This document shows positions 54,004-61,992 of a DNA stretch of 64,000 bases, in pieces; within the stretch, counting starts at the first letter, position 1; each line of letters begins with the position of its first letter. The position numbers were made by a program, and so were the translations under genes. The stretch is from positions 1 through 64,000 of the forward strand of contig DATDPU010000001.1 of the NCBI GenBank assembly GCA_035292585.1, read 5' to 3'. The DNA is from DASSFZ01 sp035292585 (lineage in GTDB: Bacteria > Chloroflexota > Anaerolineae > Fen-1058). The notes under the pieces were generated by a model. The model did no database searches. It was not told the origin of the DNA and worked only from the letters and a program-made list of their open reading frames with translations.

Positions 54004-54884
54004 ACTAACTCCGCCTCACGCAATATCTCCGCAATCGATTTGCGCACGCTCTCGGATGCGGGCAGCAGCGGCTCACGCGGGACGCCGCCGTAATAGCCGA
54101 GCAAATCCAGCGCGGCCTTCAACCCCGGCACGCCAAACTGGCGCGTCACCGCCCCGGCAACCGGCAATATTCGCAGATGCAGATCGCCGGCCTCGCTCAT
54201 GCGCCCGGCGCGTGCGGCTTCGAACAGCGCCATGCACTCTTTCGGCGCAACGTTGGCGACGGCCAGAATCGCGCCTCGAACGCCAAACGCCATCGACGGC
54301 AGCAACGCGCTGAAGCTGCCGCTCAACACCTCAAACCGCATGCCGCGCGTCAAGCGCACCATTTCAGCCAGCTGCCCGATATCGCCCGCACTATCCTTGA
54401 TGCCAGCGATGTTGTCGTGGGCAGCCACTTCGGGCAGCACGGAAACTGGAATGTTGTAGCCGGTATTCGCCGGCACGTTGTAGAGCAGCACTGGCACGGG
54501 CGAGGCATCGGCGACGGTGAAGTAATGCCGCTTGAGCGCATCGGCTGTCATGCCGCCCTTGTAGTAGTACGGCGTGACAACCAAGACCGCATCGGCGCCG
54601 GCATCAGCCGCGCGCTTCGTCGCTTCAACTGTCGCCCAGGTGCTGAGCTGACCTGTCCCCGCGATCACTTTCATGGAGGGCAGCGCGGCTTTGCGCGTCG
54701 CCGCGACCAGCCGCGCCCCTTCGTCGAGACTCAGGTGCGGCGCTTCGCCGTTGGAACCCATCGCCACGTAGCCGGACAACCCGGCCAGGTTCCACTTTTC
54801 AACGTTCATCCGCAAGCGATCGAGCGCGAGCGCGCCGTCAGCGTCAAAGGGTGTCGGGATGGGCGGGTAAATTCCTTCGAACAT
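53988..54884 (-). CDS. Dihydrodipicolinate synthase/N-acetylneuraminate lyase family aldolase
   Basis: The 298-residue TIM-barrel enzyme is a class I pyruvate-type aldolase: GIYPPIPTPFDADGALALDR at the start, GSNGEAPHLSLDE, the Tyr in LLYNVPANTGYNIP and the Schiff-base Lys in AGIKDSAGD. The GSNGE in place of GTTGE, and the general look, favour a 4-hydroxy-2-oxoglutarate-aldolase-like or other catabolic member over true DapA; the function stays open. The C-terminal residues lie in the repeat tract. It begins at an ATG with GGAGGACACT upstream. Confidence 0.87.
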   Translation of the reverse strand: MFEGIYPPIPTPFDADGALALDRLRMNVEKWNLAGLSGYVAMGSNGEAPHLSLDEGARLVAATRKAALPSMKVIAGTGQLSTWATVEATKRAADAGADAVLVVTPYYYKGGMTADALKRHYFTVADASPVPVLLYNVPANTGYNIPVSVLPEVAAHDNIAGIKDSAGDIGQLAEMVRLTRGMRFEVLSGSFSALLPSMAFGVRGAILAVANVAPKECMALFEAARAGRMSEAGDLHLRILPVAGAVTRQFGVPGLKAALDLLGYYGGVPREPLLPASESVRKSIAEILREAELVGSSK

Positions 54885-54910
54885 AGTGTCCTCCCTAATG
54901 GCTCAGATTT

Positions 54911-54938
54911 AACCGCCGAGGCGCAGAGGGCGCAGAGA
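54911..54938. repeat. ACCGCCGAGGCGCAGAGGGC repeat, left of the GxxExxY gene
   Basis: This copy of the GCAGAGGACGCAGAG family is inverted relative to the copy at 55335-55360 on the other side of the GxxExxY gene. Confidence 0.75.
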
Positions 54939-54943
54939 ATTCT

Positions 54944-55327
54944 TTATTCCTTCAAGCCGAAGACTCGCCGATGGATGCCGTGTTTTAGAACCGCAACGTT
55001 GAAATTGATCAGCAGCCCCACCTTCCAGCCGCCCAACCTGAGGTAGGTCAACAACTGTGCTGCGTGAACCGGCAAGACGCTCTCGATAGCTTTGACTTCT
55101 ACCACAACGCTGTTTGCTGCCAACAGATCGAGCCGGTAGCCGCAGTCCAATAGTAGGCCCTGGTATTCCACCGGAAGTGATCGCTGGCGTTCAACCTGAA
55201 TCTGCCGCAAAGCCAACTCCCGACACAAACACTCCTCGTAAGCCGACTCTAACAACCCTGGTCCTAACGCGCGATGAACCTCAATCGCCGCACCAATAAC
55301 GCACTCAGTGACTTGATTTATAGTCAT
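54944..55327 (-). CDS. GxxExxY protein
   Basis: The 127-residue protein contains the family signature GPGLLESAYEECL near residues 22-34 and later DCGYRLDLLAANSVVVEVKA and AQLLTYLRLGG. The D...(E)VK pattern resembles a PD-(D/E)XK nuclease core, and a nuclease-like role has been suggested for the family, but no activity is established. The gene is flanked on both sides, within a few bases, by inverted copies of the GCAGAGGACGCAGAG repeat. This resembles the arrangement of the four-helix-bundle gene at 9.7 kb. It interrupts a housekeeping neighbourhood. Confidence 0.9.
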   Translation of the reverse strand: MTINQVTECVIGAAIEVHRALGPGLLESAYEECLCRELALRQIQVERQRSLPVEYQGLLLDCGYRLDLLAANSVVVEVKAIESVLPVHAAQLLTYLRLGGWKVGLLINFNVAVLKHGIHRRVFGLKE

Positions 55328-55334
55328 CAGAAAA

Positions 55335-55360
55335 CTCCGCGTCCTCTGCGACTCCGCGGT
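55335..55360. repeat. CTCCGCGTCCTCTGCGACTC repeat, right of the GxxExxY gene
   Basis: The reverse complement reads ACCGCGGAGTCGCAGAGGAC, matching the left copy at 54911-54938 in inverted orientation. The two bracket one gene. Confidence 0.75.
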
Positions 55361-55393
55361 GCATTCCCGGCGCGGGAAACAAAAGCGCCGACG

Positions 55394-56869
55394 TCACGCC
55401 TCACGCGACCGCAAGTGCGGAAACAGCACCACCTCGCGAATCGTGTCCTTGTCGGTGAACAACATCGTCAGCCGATCGATGCCCATGCCGAAGCCGCCAT
55501 TGGGCGGCATGCCATAGCGCATCGCGCGCAGGTAATCCTCATCCATCGGATGGGCTTCCTCGTCCTCCGCGCCGTACAGCTGTTGCATATCGAGGAAACG
55601 CTGCTCCTGATCGATCGGGTCGTTGAGCTCGGTGAAGGCGTTGCCCAGCTCGACCCCGCCGATGAAGAACTCGAACCGCTCGACGTGCGTGTCGTCGCCG
55701 GGCTTGCGTTTGGCCAGCGGCGAAATATCGCGCGGATAATCGTACACGAAGGTCGGCTGGATCAGCTTCGGCTCGACGTGGTCGCCCAGCAACCCATCGA
55801 CCAGCTTGCCCCAGGCGGCGTCGCCGGGCGCATTTCCGCCCTGCGCGCGGATCGCGGTGCGCAGCGAGTCGGCAGTGGGATACTGCACGTAGTCGATGTC
55901 GGCGTACTCGACGATGGCCTCGCGCAGCGTCATGCGCTTCCACGGCGGCGCCAGTTCGATGTCGTGCCCGCCCGATCGAATCCGCGTCGTCCCGCGCACT
56001 TCCAGCGCGACGTAAGCGATCAGCTCCTCGGTCAGGCGCATCACGTCGTTGTAATCGAGATAAGCGGCGTAAAACTCCAGCTGGGTGAACTCGGGGTTGT
56101 GCTTGAACGATACGCCCTCGTTGCGGAAGTCCCGGCCGATCTCGTAGACGCGATCGTACATCCCTACGAGCAGACGCTTGAGATACAGCTCGAACGAGAT
56201 GCGCAGGTACAAATCCTGGTGGAGCTGGTTGTGGTGCGTGGTAAAGGGTCGGGCCGCCGCGCCGCCGTAGATCGGTTGCAGGATCGGCGTCTCGACTTCG
56301 AGGAAGCCGCGCGCGTCCAGAAACCGGCGCGCGGCGGCGATCACCTTCGCGCGAGTGCGAAACACCTCGCGCACTTCAGGATTGGCTAACAGATCGGCGT
56401 AGCGCTGGCGGAGGCGCGTTTCCACATCCTTGAGGCCGTGCCACTTTTCGGGCGGCGGCGTGATGGCCTTGGCGATCAGCCGGAACGACTCGACCTGCAA
56501 AGTGACTTCGCCCGTCTTGGTGCGGAACAACGCGCCGGTCGCTTCGAGAAAGTCGCCCAGGTCGATGTCTTTCAGCAACATTTGATAGGCATCCTCGCCG
56601 ACGACATCCTGCTTGAAGAAGAGTTGCAGCCGGCCCGCGCCATCTTCGAGGTGCGCGAACGACGCCTTGCCCATCGCCCGAAACAATGCCATCCGGCCGG
56701 TAACCGTTGCCTGAACTACAGCCTGATTCGGCTCGGCCGCTTCGAACGCGGCGACAGCCTCGGCCGTGGTGTGCGTGCGCTGGACGCGCGGCGGGTACGG
56801 CTCGATACCGCGCTCGCGCAGCCGTTCAACCTTCCTTAGTCGTTCGAGTTCGAGATCGGATAAGTCCAT
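55394..56869 (-). CDS. lysS: Lysine-tRNA ligase (class II)
   Basis: The 491-residue protein has an N-terminal OB fold (VTGRMALFRAMGKASFAHLE) and the class II core: FLEVETPILQPIYGGAAARP (motif 1 region), YEIGRDFRNEGVSFKHNPEF (motif 2) and NGGFGMGIDRLTMLFTD (motif 3). It charges tRNA-Lys. The ATG lies downstream of a good minus-strand context. The gap to greA (56870-56983) holds part of a CCCTCCCCGGCCCTCCC repeat resembling the one at 4781 and no gene. Confidence 0.97.
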   Translation of the reverse strand: MDLSDLELERLRKVERLRERGIEPYPPRVQRTHTTAEAVAAFEAAEPNQAVVQATVTGRMALFRAMGKASFAHLEDGAGRLQLFFKQDVVGEDAYQMLLKDIDLGDFLEATGALFRTKTGEVTLQVESFRLIAKAITPPPEKWHGLKDVETRLRQRYADLLANPEVREVFRTRAKVIAAARRFLDARGFLEVETPILQPIYGGAAARPFTTHHNQLHQDLYLRISFELYLKRLLVGMYDRVYEIGRDFRNEGVSFKHNPEFTQLEFYAAYLDYNDVMRLTEELIAYVALEVRGTTRIRSGGHDIELAPPWKRMTLREAIVEYADIDYVQYPTADSLRTAIRAQGGNAPGDAAWGKLVDGLLGDHVEPKLIQPTFVYDYPRDISPLAKRKPGDDTHVERFEFFIGGVELGNAFTELNDPIDQEQRFLDMQQLYGAEDEEAHPMDEDYLRAMRYGMPPNGGFGMGIDRLTMLFTDKDTIREVVLFPHLRSREA

Positions 56870-56983
56870 GTTCGGCCCCCTCCCCGGCCCTCCCCCGTCG
56901 CGACGCAGGAGGGAGTGGTGGGTAGAAAAAAGTCCATGCGTCGATTGCTCGCCGCATGGACCGATTTAGCGCTTCAAGTGACT

Positions 56984-57454
56984 TCACTCGATAGAGGCAA
57001 TGCGAAAGGTGAGTAACCCGGCGGGCGCGCTGACCTGCACCGTATCGCCCACGCGACGGCCGATGAGCGCGCGGCCCAGCGGCGATTCGTTGGAGATGCG
57101 CCCTTTGGACGGGTCGGCCTCGGCCGCGCCGACCAGGTGGTATTTCTCCGGCGGGTTATCGCCCTCGACCACGGTGATCACACTGCCGAGCGTGACTTCG
57201 TCGCTCTCCTTCGGCGTCTCCTCGATCAAGACGTAATTTTTCAGCATGGCCTCGAGCGTGAGAATGCGGCCTTCGACGAAAGCTTGCTCGTTCTTGGCCT
57301 CGTCATACTCGGCATTCTCGTCGATGTCGCCTTCGTCCATCGCGGCGTGGAGACGGTCGGCGACTTCCTGGCGCTTGACCGTCTTGAGGTATTCGAGCTC
57401 GTCTTGCAGCTTCTTAAGCCCGTCTCGGGTCAGATAGGTTGTTTGCTCGCTCAC
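56984..57454 (-). CDS. greA: Transcription elongation factor GreA
   Basis: The 156-residue factor rescues backtracked RNA polymerase by stimulating transcript cleavage. The N-terminal coiled coil carries the acidic tip GDIDENAEYDEAKNEQ near residues 42-57, and the C-terminal globular domain ends ISNESPLGRALIGRRVGDTV. Length is normal. The promoter (TTTACA-17-TATAAT) lies about 140 bases upstream, leaving a leader of about 130 bases with a strong hairpin. Confidence 0.97.
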   Translation of the reverse strand: MSEQTTYLTRDGLKKLQDELEYLKTVKRQEVADRLHAAMDEGDIDENAEYDEAKNEQAFVEGRILTLEAMLKNYVLIEETPKESDEVTLGSVITVVEGDNPPEKYHLVGAAEADPSKGRISNESPLGRALIGRRVGDTVQVSAPAGLLTFRIASIE

Positions 57455-57554
57455 GTGAAAGCTCCCAGCGAGAGTGAAATTGAGACTCTTTGAGTAGAAC
57501 TTGCGATTATGTCAAAAAATGCACCTGCGATGTTGCTGGTGCAAAACATACAAA

Positions 57555-57576
57555 GACTGAGAGTGCGCTCTCAGTC
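57555..57576 (-). promoter_or_regulatory. Hairpin in the greA leader
   Basis: GACTGAGAG and CTCTCAGTC form a 9-base-pair stem with a TGCG-type loop, near the predicted 5' end of the greA transcript. It has no T-run. It may stabilise the mRNA or regulate elongation. Confidence 0.5.
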
Positions 57577-57591
57577 CCCCCGGCTGCGCTC

Positions 57592-57620
57592 ATTATAACT
57601 ACTTTCGCACCAGTTGTAAA
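57592..57620 (-). promoter_or_regulatory. Promoter for greA
   Basis: The minus strand has TTTACA (57620-57615), a 17-base spacer and a perfect TATAAT (57597-57592). Confidence 0.75.
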
Positions 57621-57652
57621 GTGAGGCAATTAATCCAGACAAAAATGGTCAG

Positions 57653-57681
57653 TTGACCATTGTCCTCCACCCCGTTACAAT
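57653..57681 (+). promoter_or_regulatory. Promoter for plsY, implying a leaderless transcript
   Basis: TTGACC at 57653-57658, a 17-base spacer, and TACAAT at 57676-57681. The -10 ends only 9 bases before the ATG at 57691, so transcription would begin at or within a few bases of the start codon. Confidence 0.7.
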
Positions 57682-57690
57682 CTGACATTG

Positions 57691-58275
57691 ATGCCTGTTG
57701 CCGCCGCGCGCGTCCTCCTGCTCTGCCTGGGCTACCTCGCCGGGTCGATCCCGTATGCAGTGCTCGTATCGCGGGCGCGCGGCGTGGACATTCGGGCGAT
57801 TGGGTCGAGAAACCCCGGCGCGCACAACGTGATGGTGTATGTCGGCCGGTGGTGGGGGCGGCTGGTGGCGATCCTCGACCTGCTCAAAGGCGTGCTGCCA
57901 GCGCTGTTGGCGCGGCGGGCGGGCTTGAGCGATTGGGATGTGGTGTGGGTCGGTGTAGCCGCAATGCTGGGGCACATCACGTCGCCCTTTCTCGGCTTTC
58001 GAGGCGGCAAGGGAGTATCGACCGCCTTCGGTCTTATGCTGGTGCTCGCGCCGCTGGAGATGGTGATCGGGAGCGTCACCGGCTTGACGGTATTGCGGCT
58101 GATCGGATTCGTCCCGTTGGCCGCCGCCGTGGCCGCGATGCTGACGTTCGCGCTCATGATCGCGCGCGGGGCCGCGCCGCCGGTTTTGGCCGCGCCCTGG
58201 ATCACGATGGGGATCGCGCTGATCGTGACACTGGTTGAGCTGATAAGTGAAAGACGGAGGACGAATGACGAATGA
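57691..58275 (+). CDS. plsY: Glycerol-3-phosphate acyltransferase (PlsY family)
   Basis: The 194-residue membrane protein matches PlsY, which acylates glycerol 3-phosphate from acyl phosphate to start phospholipid synthesis. GYLAGSIPYAVLVSR, the segment ending AILDLLKGVLP, and GHITSPFLGFRGGKGVSTAFG are family motifs. The usual GSGNIGATN is altered to GSRNPGAHN, so it is a divergent member. The last residues (SERRRTNDE) come from GACGAATGACGAATGA repeat sequence. No Shine-Dalgarno precedes the ATG, in line with the adjacent promoter and leaderless translation. Confidence 0.88.
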   Translation: MPVAAARVLLLCLGYLAGSIPYAVLVSRARGVDIRAIGSRNPGAHNVMVYVGRWWGRLVAILDLLKGVLPALLARRAGLSDWDVVWVGVAAMLGHITSPFLGFRGGKGVSTAFGLMLVLAPLEMVIGSVTGLTVLRLIGFVPLAAAVAAMLTFALMIARGAAPPVLAAPWITMGIALIVTLVELISERRRTNDE

Positions 58276-58345
58276 CGAACTCCCTTTCCGAGGCCCGTGG
58301 GCAAGCAGCCTTCGTCCTTCGTCTCTGGTCTTTTGTCTTTATTGA
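58248..58345. repeat. GACGAATGACGAATGACGAA inverted repeat
   Basis: Left units GACGGAGGACGAATGACGAA face right units CCTTCGTCCTTCGTCTCTGG and TCTTTTGTCTTTATTG. The left part encodes the PlsY C-terminus and the right part ends just before degV. It is the same family as 20923-20990. Confidence 0.75.
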
Positions 58346-58354
58346 GAACCGCTT

Positions 58355-59275
58355 ATGTCTCGAATCGCCATCATCACCGACAGCAGCAGCGGGTTGAGCC
58401 AGGAATTGATCGCGCGGCACGAGCTGCACGTGCTGCCTTACTACATCCTGGCCGGTGGACGGATGTTGCACGACGGCATCCAGATTTCGCGCGACGAAGT
58501 TTTCCGCTTGCTGCGCGATGGCCGCCATTTGCCGCAGACCAAAGCGCCAACCCCTGACGATTTCGCCGCGCTATTCCGATCGCTCTTGGGCCGGGTCGAT
58601 GCGGCGCTGGTGATCCTGCCGCCGCGCGAACGGACCTCCGCGTATCAGCACGCCCGATCGGCCGGGGCGCGCATCCCGGAGCTGCCGATCACGTTGATCG
58701 ACTCGCGGCAGGTCTCGGCCGGGCAGGCGCTGGTGGTGCTGGCCGCGGCGCGCGCACGCGATGCGGGCGGCGATCTCGATGCAGTCGTCAAAGCTGCCGA
58801 AGCGGCGGTCGAACGGATGGAGTTTTGGATCGTGCTGGCGTCGCTCAAGTTCGCGGCGCGCTCCGGCCGTGTGCCGAATCTCGAACAACATCAGCCGGTG
58901 TGGCAAGCCGAAGATGCGGCGCACGCGCGCGTGCCCCTCATGCGCCACGAACACGGCGCGCCGCACATCGTCTTCAGCGCGAACAGCGCCGACGCGGCGA
59001 TCGAACGGTTGAAGCGCGAGCTGGTCGATCGGGTACAGGGACAACAACTCCATGTCGCGATTACGCATGCGGGTGAAGTCGTTCGGGCAGAATCGATCCG
59101 CGCCTGGGCGCAGTCAACCTGGTCACCCTGCGAGTTGCGCGTTTTCGAATTGCCGCCGATCTTGGCCGTGTATTCCGGGCCGGGCGCGATGGGGGTGGCG
59201 GTGTATAGTGACTCACCTTACGTAGTCGGGCAGGATTTTACCGCAGAGAGCGCAGAGGACGCAGAGATTTGCTAG
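58355..59275 (+). CDS. DegV family fatty-acid-binding protein
   Basis: The 306-residue protein has the DegV signature IAIITDSSSGLSQELIARH, then LPYYILAGGRMLHDGIQIS and LPQTKAPTPDDFAALFRSLL. DegV/FakB-type proteins bind a fatty acid for phosphorylation by FakA and feed acyl phosphate to PlsY. The gene follows plsY on the same strand, consistent with that route, although no fakA is visible in the window. The natural C-terminus appears to end near AVYSDSP; the following VGQDFTAESAEDAEIC is coded by an inserted repeat element. Confidence 0.9.
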   Translation: MSRIAIITDSSSGLSQELIARHELHVLPYYILAGGRMLHDGIQISRDEVFRLLRDGRHLPQTKAPTPDDFAALFRSLLGRVDAALVILPPRERTSAYQHARSAGARIPELPITLIDSRQVSAGQALVVLAAARARDAGGDLDAVVKAAEAAVERMEFWIVLASLKFAARSGRVPNLEQHQPVWQAEDAAHARVPLMRHEHGAPHIVFSANSADAAIERLKRELVDRVQGQQLHVAITHAGEVVRAESIRAWAQSTWSPCELRVFELPPILAVYSGPGAMGVAVYSDSPYVVGQDFTAESAEDAEIC

Positions 59276-59327
59276 GAAATTCTCTCCGCGTTCTCGGCGG
59301 TGAAAGGGTCTTTTGCGTAAGGTGAGT
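59211..59327. repeat. MITE-like element with ACTCACCTTACG ends and nested repeat
   Basis: ACTCACCTTACG (59211-59222) and CGTAAGGTGAGT (59316-59327) are perfect 12-base inverted ends. Inside is a second inverted pair, ACCGCAGAGAGCGCAGAGGA facing CTCTCCGCGTTCTCGGCGGT. The element overlaps the degV 3' end and supplies its last codons and stop. Confidence 0.8.
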
Positions 59328-59381
59328 GGTGAGCAGTGGCCAGTAATCAGTCATTACCGTTTTACCGATAACCGATTACCG

Positions 59382-60803
59382 TCAGTATGCATTGTGGTCG
59401 CTGAGGAAGCGGACGACGGTGCGTGCGAGGATTTTCACGTCGAGCAAGAACGACCAGTTCTCGATGTACCACAAATCATACTTGGTGCGCTCGGCGATCG
59501 AGGTATCGCCGCGCAAGCCATTGACCTGGGCCCAGCCGGTGATGCCGGCTTTTTCTTTGTGGCGCTCCATGTACCGCGGGATGCTCTTCTTGAACTGCTC
59601 CACGTAGTGCGGCCGTTCGGGGCGCGGCCCGACCAGGCTCATCTGCCCGACCAGCACGTTGATCAACTGCGGCAGCTCGTCGACGTTGAGCTGGCGCAGG
59701 ATGGCGCCGAGGCGGGTGCGACGCGGATCGTTCGGCGTGGTCCAGCCCGGCCCGTTCGCCTCGGCGTCCTTGCGCATCGAGCGGAACTTGAGCATCATGA
59801 ACGGGCGCGCGTCCAGCCCCATGCGCTCTTGCGCATAGAACACCGGGCCAGGCGACTCGAGTTTGACCAGCAGCGCGACGAACAACAGCAACGGCGAGAG
59901 CAAGATCAGCAACAGCCCGGACACCATCAGGTCCATCACGCGCTTGAGCGTGGCGTGCCAGCCGCGCAGCCGCACATCGCGCATCGACAGCAACGGCAAC
60001 CCGCCCAAATCGTCGATCGAGACCTGGCTGGCGAGGATCTGAAACACGTCGGGGAAGACTTTGACGCTGAGTGAGGCGCGCTCCCCGCAGCGGGCGAGCA
60101 GGTCGAGGATTTCGTTGTGCGTGGCTTCCGGCAACGCAATAATCACCTCGTCGATGTGGTGCTCGTCGATCAGGCGCGGCAGATCATCGGTAGACCCCAG
60201 GACCGTCGCGCCGAATACCTGGCTCTCGACAAAGTCGGGGTTGCGCGTGACCAGGCCGACGACCTCGTAACCGAGCTGCGGTTGCAACTTGATCTTCTGT
60301 AACACCAGCTGGCCGGTTTCGCTTGCGCCGATGATCAAAGCGCGATCGCGTCCCGCGCCGCGCGCCTGCAGGCGCGCCTGGATTTGGTGATGCAGCAATC
60401 GCCCCAGCATCACCAGCACGATGGTCAACAGCCAGGCGTAGATTACCATGGCGCGCGGAAAGTCGAGCTCGAGGAGGCTGTTCTTGAACAACAACACCGA
60501 CAGCGCCACCGACATCATCGCGCCGATCGAGACCGCGCCGAACACCGTGTACAGTTCGTCGATGCGCGAGACCGCGCGAGGCAGGTGATACAAGCGCGCG
60601 AAGAAGAAGACGATCAGCAACGACCCGATGAAGACCGCCATCAATCCAAAGTAGGCGTCGAGCGGGGCCACGTTGACCGCCGGGACGGGCAGCGCCACGT
60701 TCAGGCGCAGCGCGTAGGCTATCAGGAAGGCCAACGCCGCCATCACGACATCGCTCAACACCAGGGTAATGCCGAAGAAGGCGCGTACCTGCCGCTTGGT
60801 CAT
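59382..60803 (-). CDS. Undecaprenyl-phosphate sugar phosphotransferase (exopolysaccharide initiation)
   Basis: The 473-residue protein has four to five N-terminal transmembrane helices (to about 115), a CoA-binding-like Rossmann domain (RALIIGASETGQLVLQKI), another helix, and a C-terminal bacterial sugar transferase domain: KRVMDLMVSGLLLILLSPLL, FMMLKFRSMRKDAE, QLNVDELPQLINVLVGQMSL, VGPRPERPHYV and AGITGWAQVNGLRG. It transfers a sugar phosphate to undecaprenyl phosphate, starting exopolysaccharide or O-antigen repeat units. The start overlaps the GT2 stop by four bases, so the two are coupled. Confidence 0.94.
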   Translation of the reverse strand: MTKRQVRAFFGITLVLSDVVMAALAFLIAYALRLNVALPVPAVNVAPLDAYFGLMAVFIGSLLIVFFFARLYHLPRAVSRIDELYTVFGAVSIGAMMSVALSVLLFKNSLLELDFPRAMVIYAWLLTIVLVMLGRLLHHQIQARLQARGAGRDRALIIGASETGQLVLQKIKLQPQLGYEVVGLVTRNPDFVESQVFGATVLGSTDDLPRLIDEHHIDEVIIALPEATHNEILDLLARCGERASLSVKVFPDVFQILASQVSIDDLGGLPLLSMRDVRLRGWHATLKRVMDLMVSGLLLILLSPLLLFVALLVKLESPGPVFYAQERMGLDARPFMMLKFRSMRKDAEANGPGWTTPNDPRRTRLGAILRQLNVDELPQLINVLVGQMSLVGPRPERPHYVEQFKKSIPRYMERHKEKAGITGWAQVNGLRGDTSIAERTKYDLWYIENWSFLLDVKILARTVVRFLSDHNAY

Positions 60804-61777
60804 CGCACGCCTCCCGGCTGGGAACCATTCGCCGGCTGCGGAGCGGGCGGGAAGGTTTCACGCATTTCGGCGACCAGACGGCGTCCGCCGCGCAGGCCCA
60901 GACCCAGGCGCACCAACGCGTCGAGCCAGCGCGGCGTGGCGGCGCGGTAGTGCTTGCGATAGAACAGCCACATCGCGCGCTGGAACTCGTAGCGGGCGCG
61001 CGGGCTGCCCGTGCTCGACGCGCGCTTCAGGTGCAGCACGGTGACTTCGGGGTAGTACACTACGCGCCAGCCGCGCTGTTTGATGCGACAGGCCCAATCG
61101 AGGTCTTCGCCGTACATCCAGAACGCCTCATCCAGCAACCCCGCCTGCGCGATCGCCTCACGCCGCACCAGCATGAACGCGCCCACGACCGAATCGACTT
61201 CGGCGATCTGATCCGGGTCCAGGAAGGTCATGTTATAGCGACCAAAACGCGAGCTGCGCGGGAACAACCGGTTGAGGCCGGAGAAGCGATAGAAGGATAC
61301 TTCGGGTGTCGGGAACGCCCGCCGGCAAGCCAGATCGAGCGAGCCATCGGCCCGGGTCAGTTTGACGCCCAGTACCCCGGCGTCCGGATGTTCGTCCAAG
61401 TAGGCGACCGTGCGAGCAAATGCATCAGGCGGCACAAGGGTGTCGGGGTTGAGCAGAAGCGCATGACGCGGCAAGGATGAGGGATGAGGGGTGAAGGATG
61501 AAGTCTGCTCACCGGCTACTGATGACTGATTACTGTTCGTAAAACCGAAGTGGCGCAGGCCGAGGTTGTTGCCGGCGGCGTAGCCGTTGTTGCTGCTGCG
61601 GATCAAGTGAACCTGGGGAAACTCGCGGGCGACCATATCGGCGCTGGCATCGGGCGAGCCGTTATCCACAACGCAGATTGAAAAGGTAAGGCCCCGATTG
61701 GCGAGCGCCGAGCGCAGGCAGTCGCGGAGCAGATCGCGCACGTTATAAGAGACGACGACGATGCCGAGGTCCAACAT
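60800..61777 (-). CDS. GT2 family glycosyltransferase with in-frame repeat insertion
   Basis: The 325-residue GT-A enzyme resembles WbbL-type rhamnosyltransferases: IVVVSYNVRDLLRDCLRSAL, VVDNGSPDASADMV, NNGYAAGNNLGLRHFG, then LLLNPDTLVPPDAF, and MYGEDLDWACRIKQRGWRVV. Between LGLRHFGF and ALLLNPDT, where relatives have a few residues, lies TNSNQSSVAGEQTSSFTPHP followed by SSLPRH, coded by repeat sequence. The insertion sits next to the metal-binding loop, so activity may be affected or the loop may tolerate it. It adds the sugar after the downstream phosphotransferase in polysaccharide synthesis. Confidence 0.9.
   Translation of the reverse strand: MLDLGIVVVSYNVRDLLRDCLRSALANRGLTFSICVVDNGSPDASADMVAREFPQVHLIRSSNNGYAAGNNLGLRHFGFTNSNQSSVAGEQTSSFTPHPSSLPRHALLLNPDTLVPPDAFARTVAYLDEHPDAGVLGVKLTRADGSLDLACRRAFPTPEVSFYRFSGLNRLFPRSSRFGRYNMTFLDPDQIAEVDSVVGAFMLVRREAIAQAGLLDEAFWMYGEDLDWACRIKQRGWRVVYYPEVTVLHLKRASSTGSPRARYEFQRAMWLFYRKHYRAATPRWLDALVRLGLGLRGGRRLVAEMRETFPPAPQPANGSQPGGVR
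61473..61540. repeat. Repeat sequence inside the GT2 gene
   Basis: GGATGAGGGATGAGGGGTGA and GGCTACTGATGACTGATTAC are short-repeat units like those in fdrA and the intergenic tracts. They lie in frame within the glycosyltransferase. Confidence 0.8.
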
Positions 61778-61783
61778 GGTTTG

Positions 61784-61811
61784 GCGATAGAGTTAGAGTT
61801 AGAGTTAGAGT
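61784..61811. repeat. TTAGAG hexamer tract
   Basis: AGAGTTAGAGTTAGAGTTAG is a run of GTTAGA units directly before the MITE-like element; a few more copies follow it at 61924-61935. Similar units occur near 28.64 kb. Confidence 0.85.
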
Positions 61812-61813
61812 TT

Positions 61814-61923
61814 CACCTTACGCAGCCACCGGTCAAATCCTGCTCTAAGCCCGCGTCCACGCGGGCGTTGGTGGTTTCGAACCGACCACGAGGACGCGGT
61901 CGGGGAGCAAACTGCGTAAGGCG
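61814..61923. repeat. MITE-like element (CACCTTACGCAG ends)
   Basis: CACCTTACGCAG (61814-61825) faces CTGCGTAAGGCG (61912-61923). The interior has GCCCGCGTCCACGCGGGC and ACCGACCACGAGGACGCGGT segments. The right half matches 138-183. No gene lies in the 61778-61992 gap. Confidence 0.8.
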
Positions 61924-61992
61924 AGTTAGAGTTTTGGAGTTTGGGCGGATTGTAACACGGTCAATCGTAAAGCGTAAGCCAAAAGGGGCGCT

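Noticed and set aside
57555..57576. TPP riboswitch suggested by CTGAGAG
   Set aside because: The motif is only one arm of a simple 9-base-pair hairpin. The other conserved TPP elements are missing and the gene is greA.
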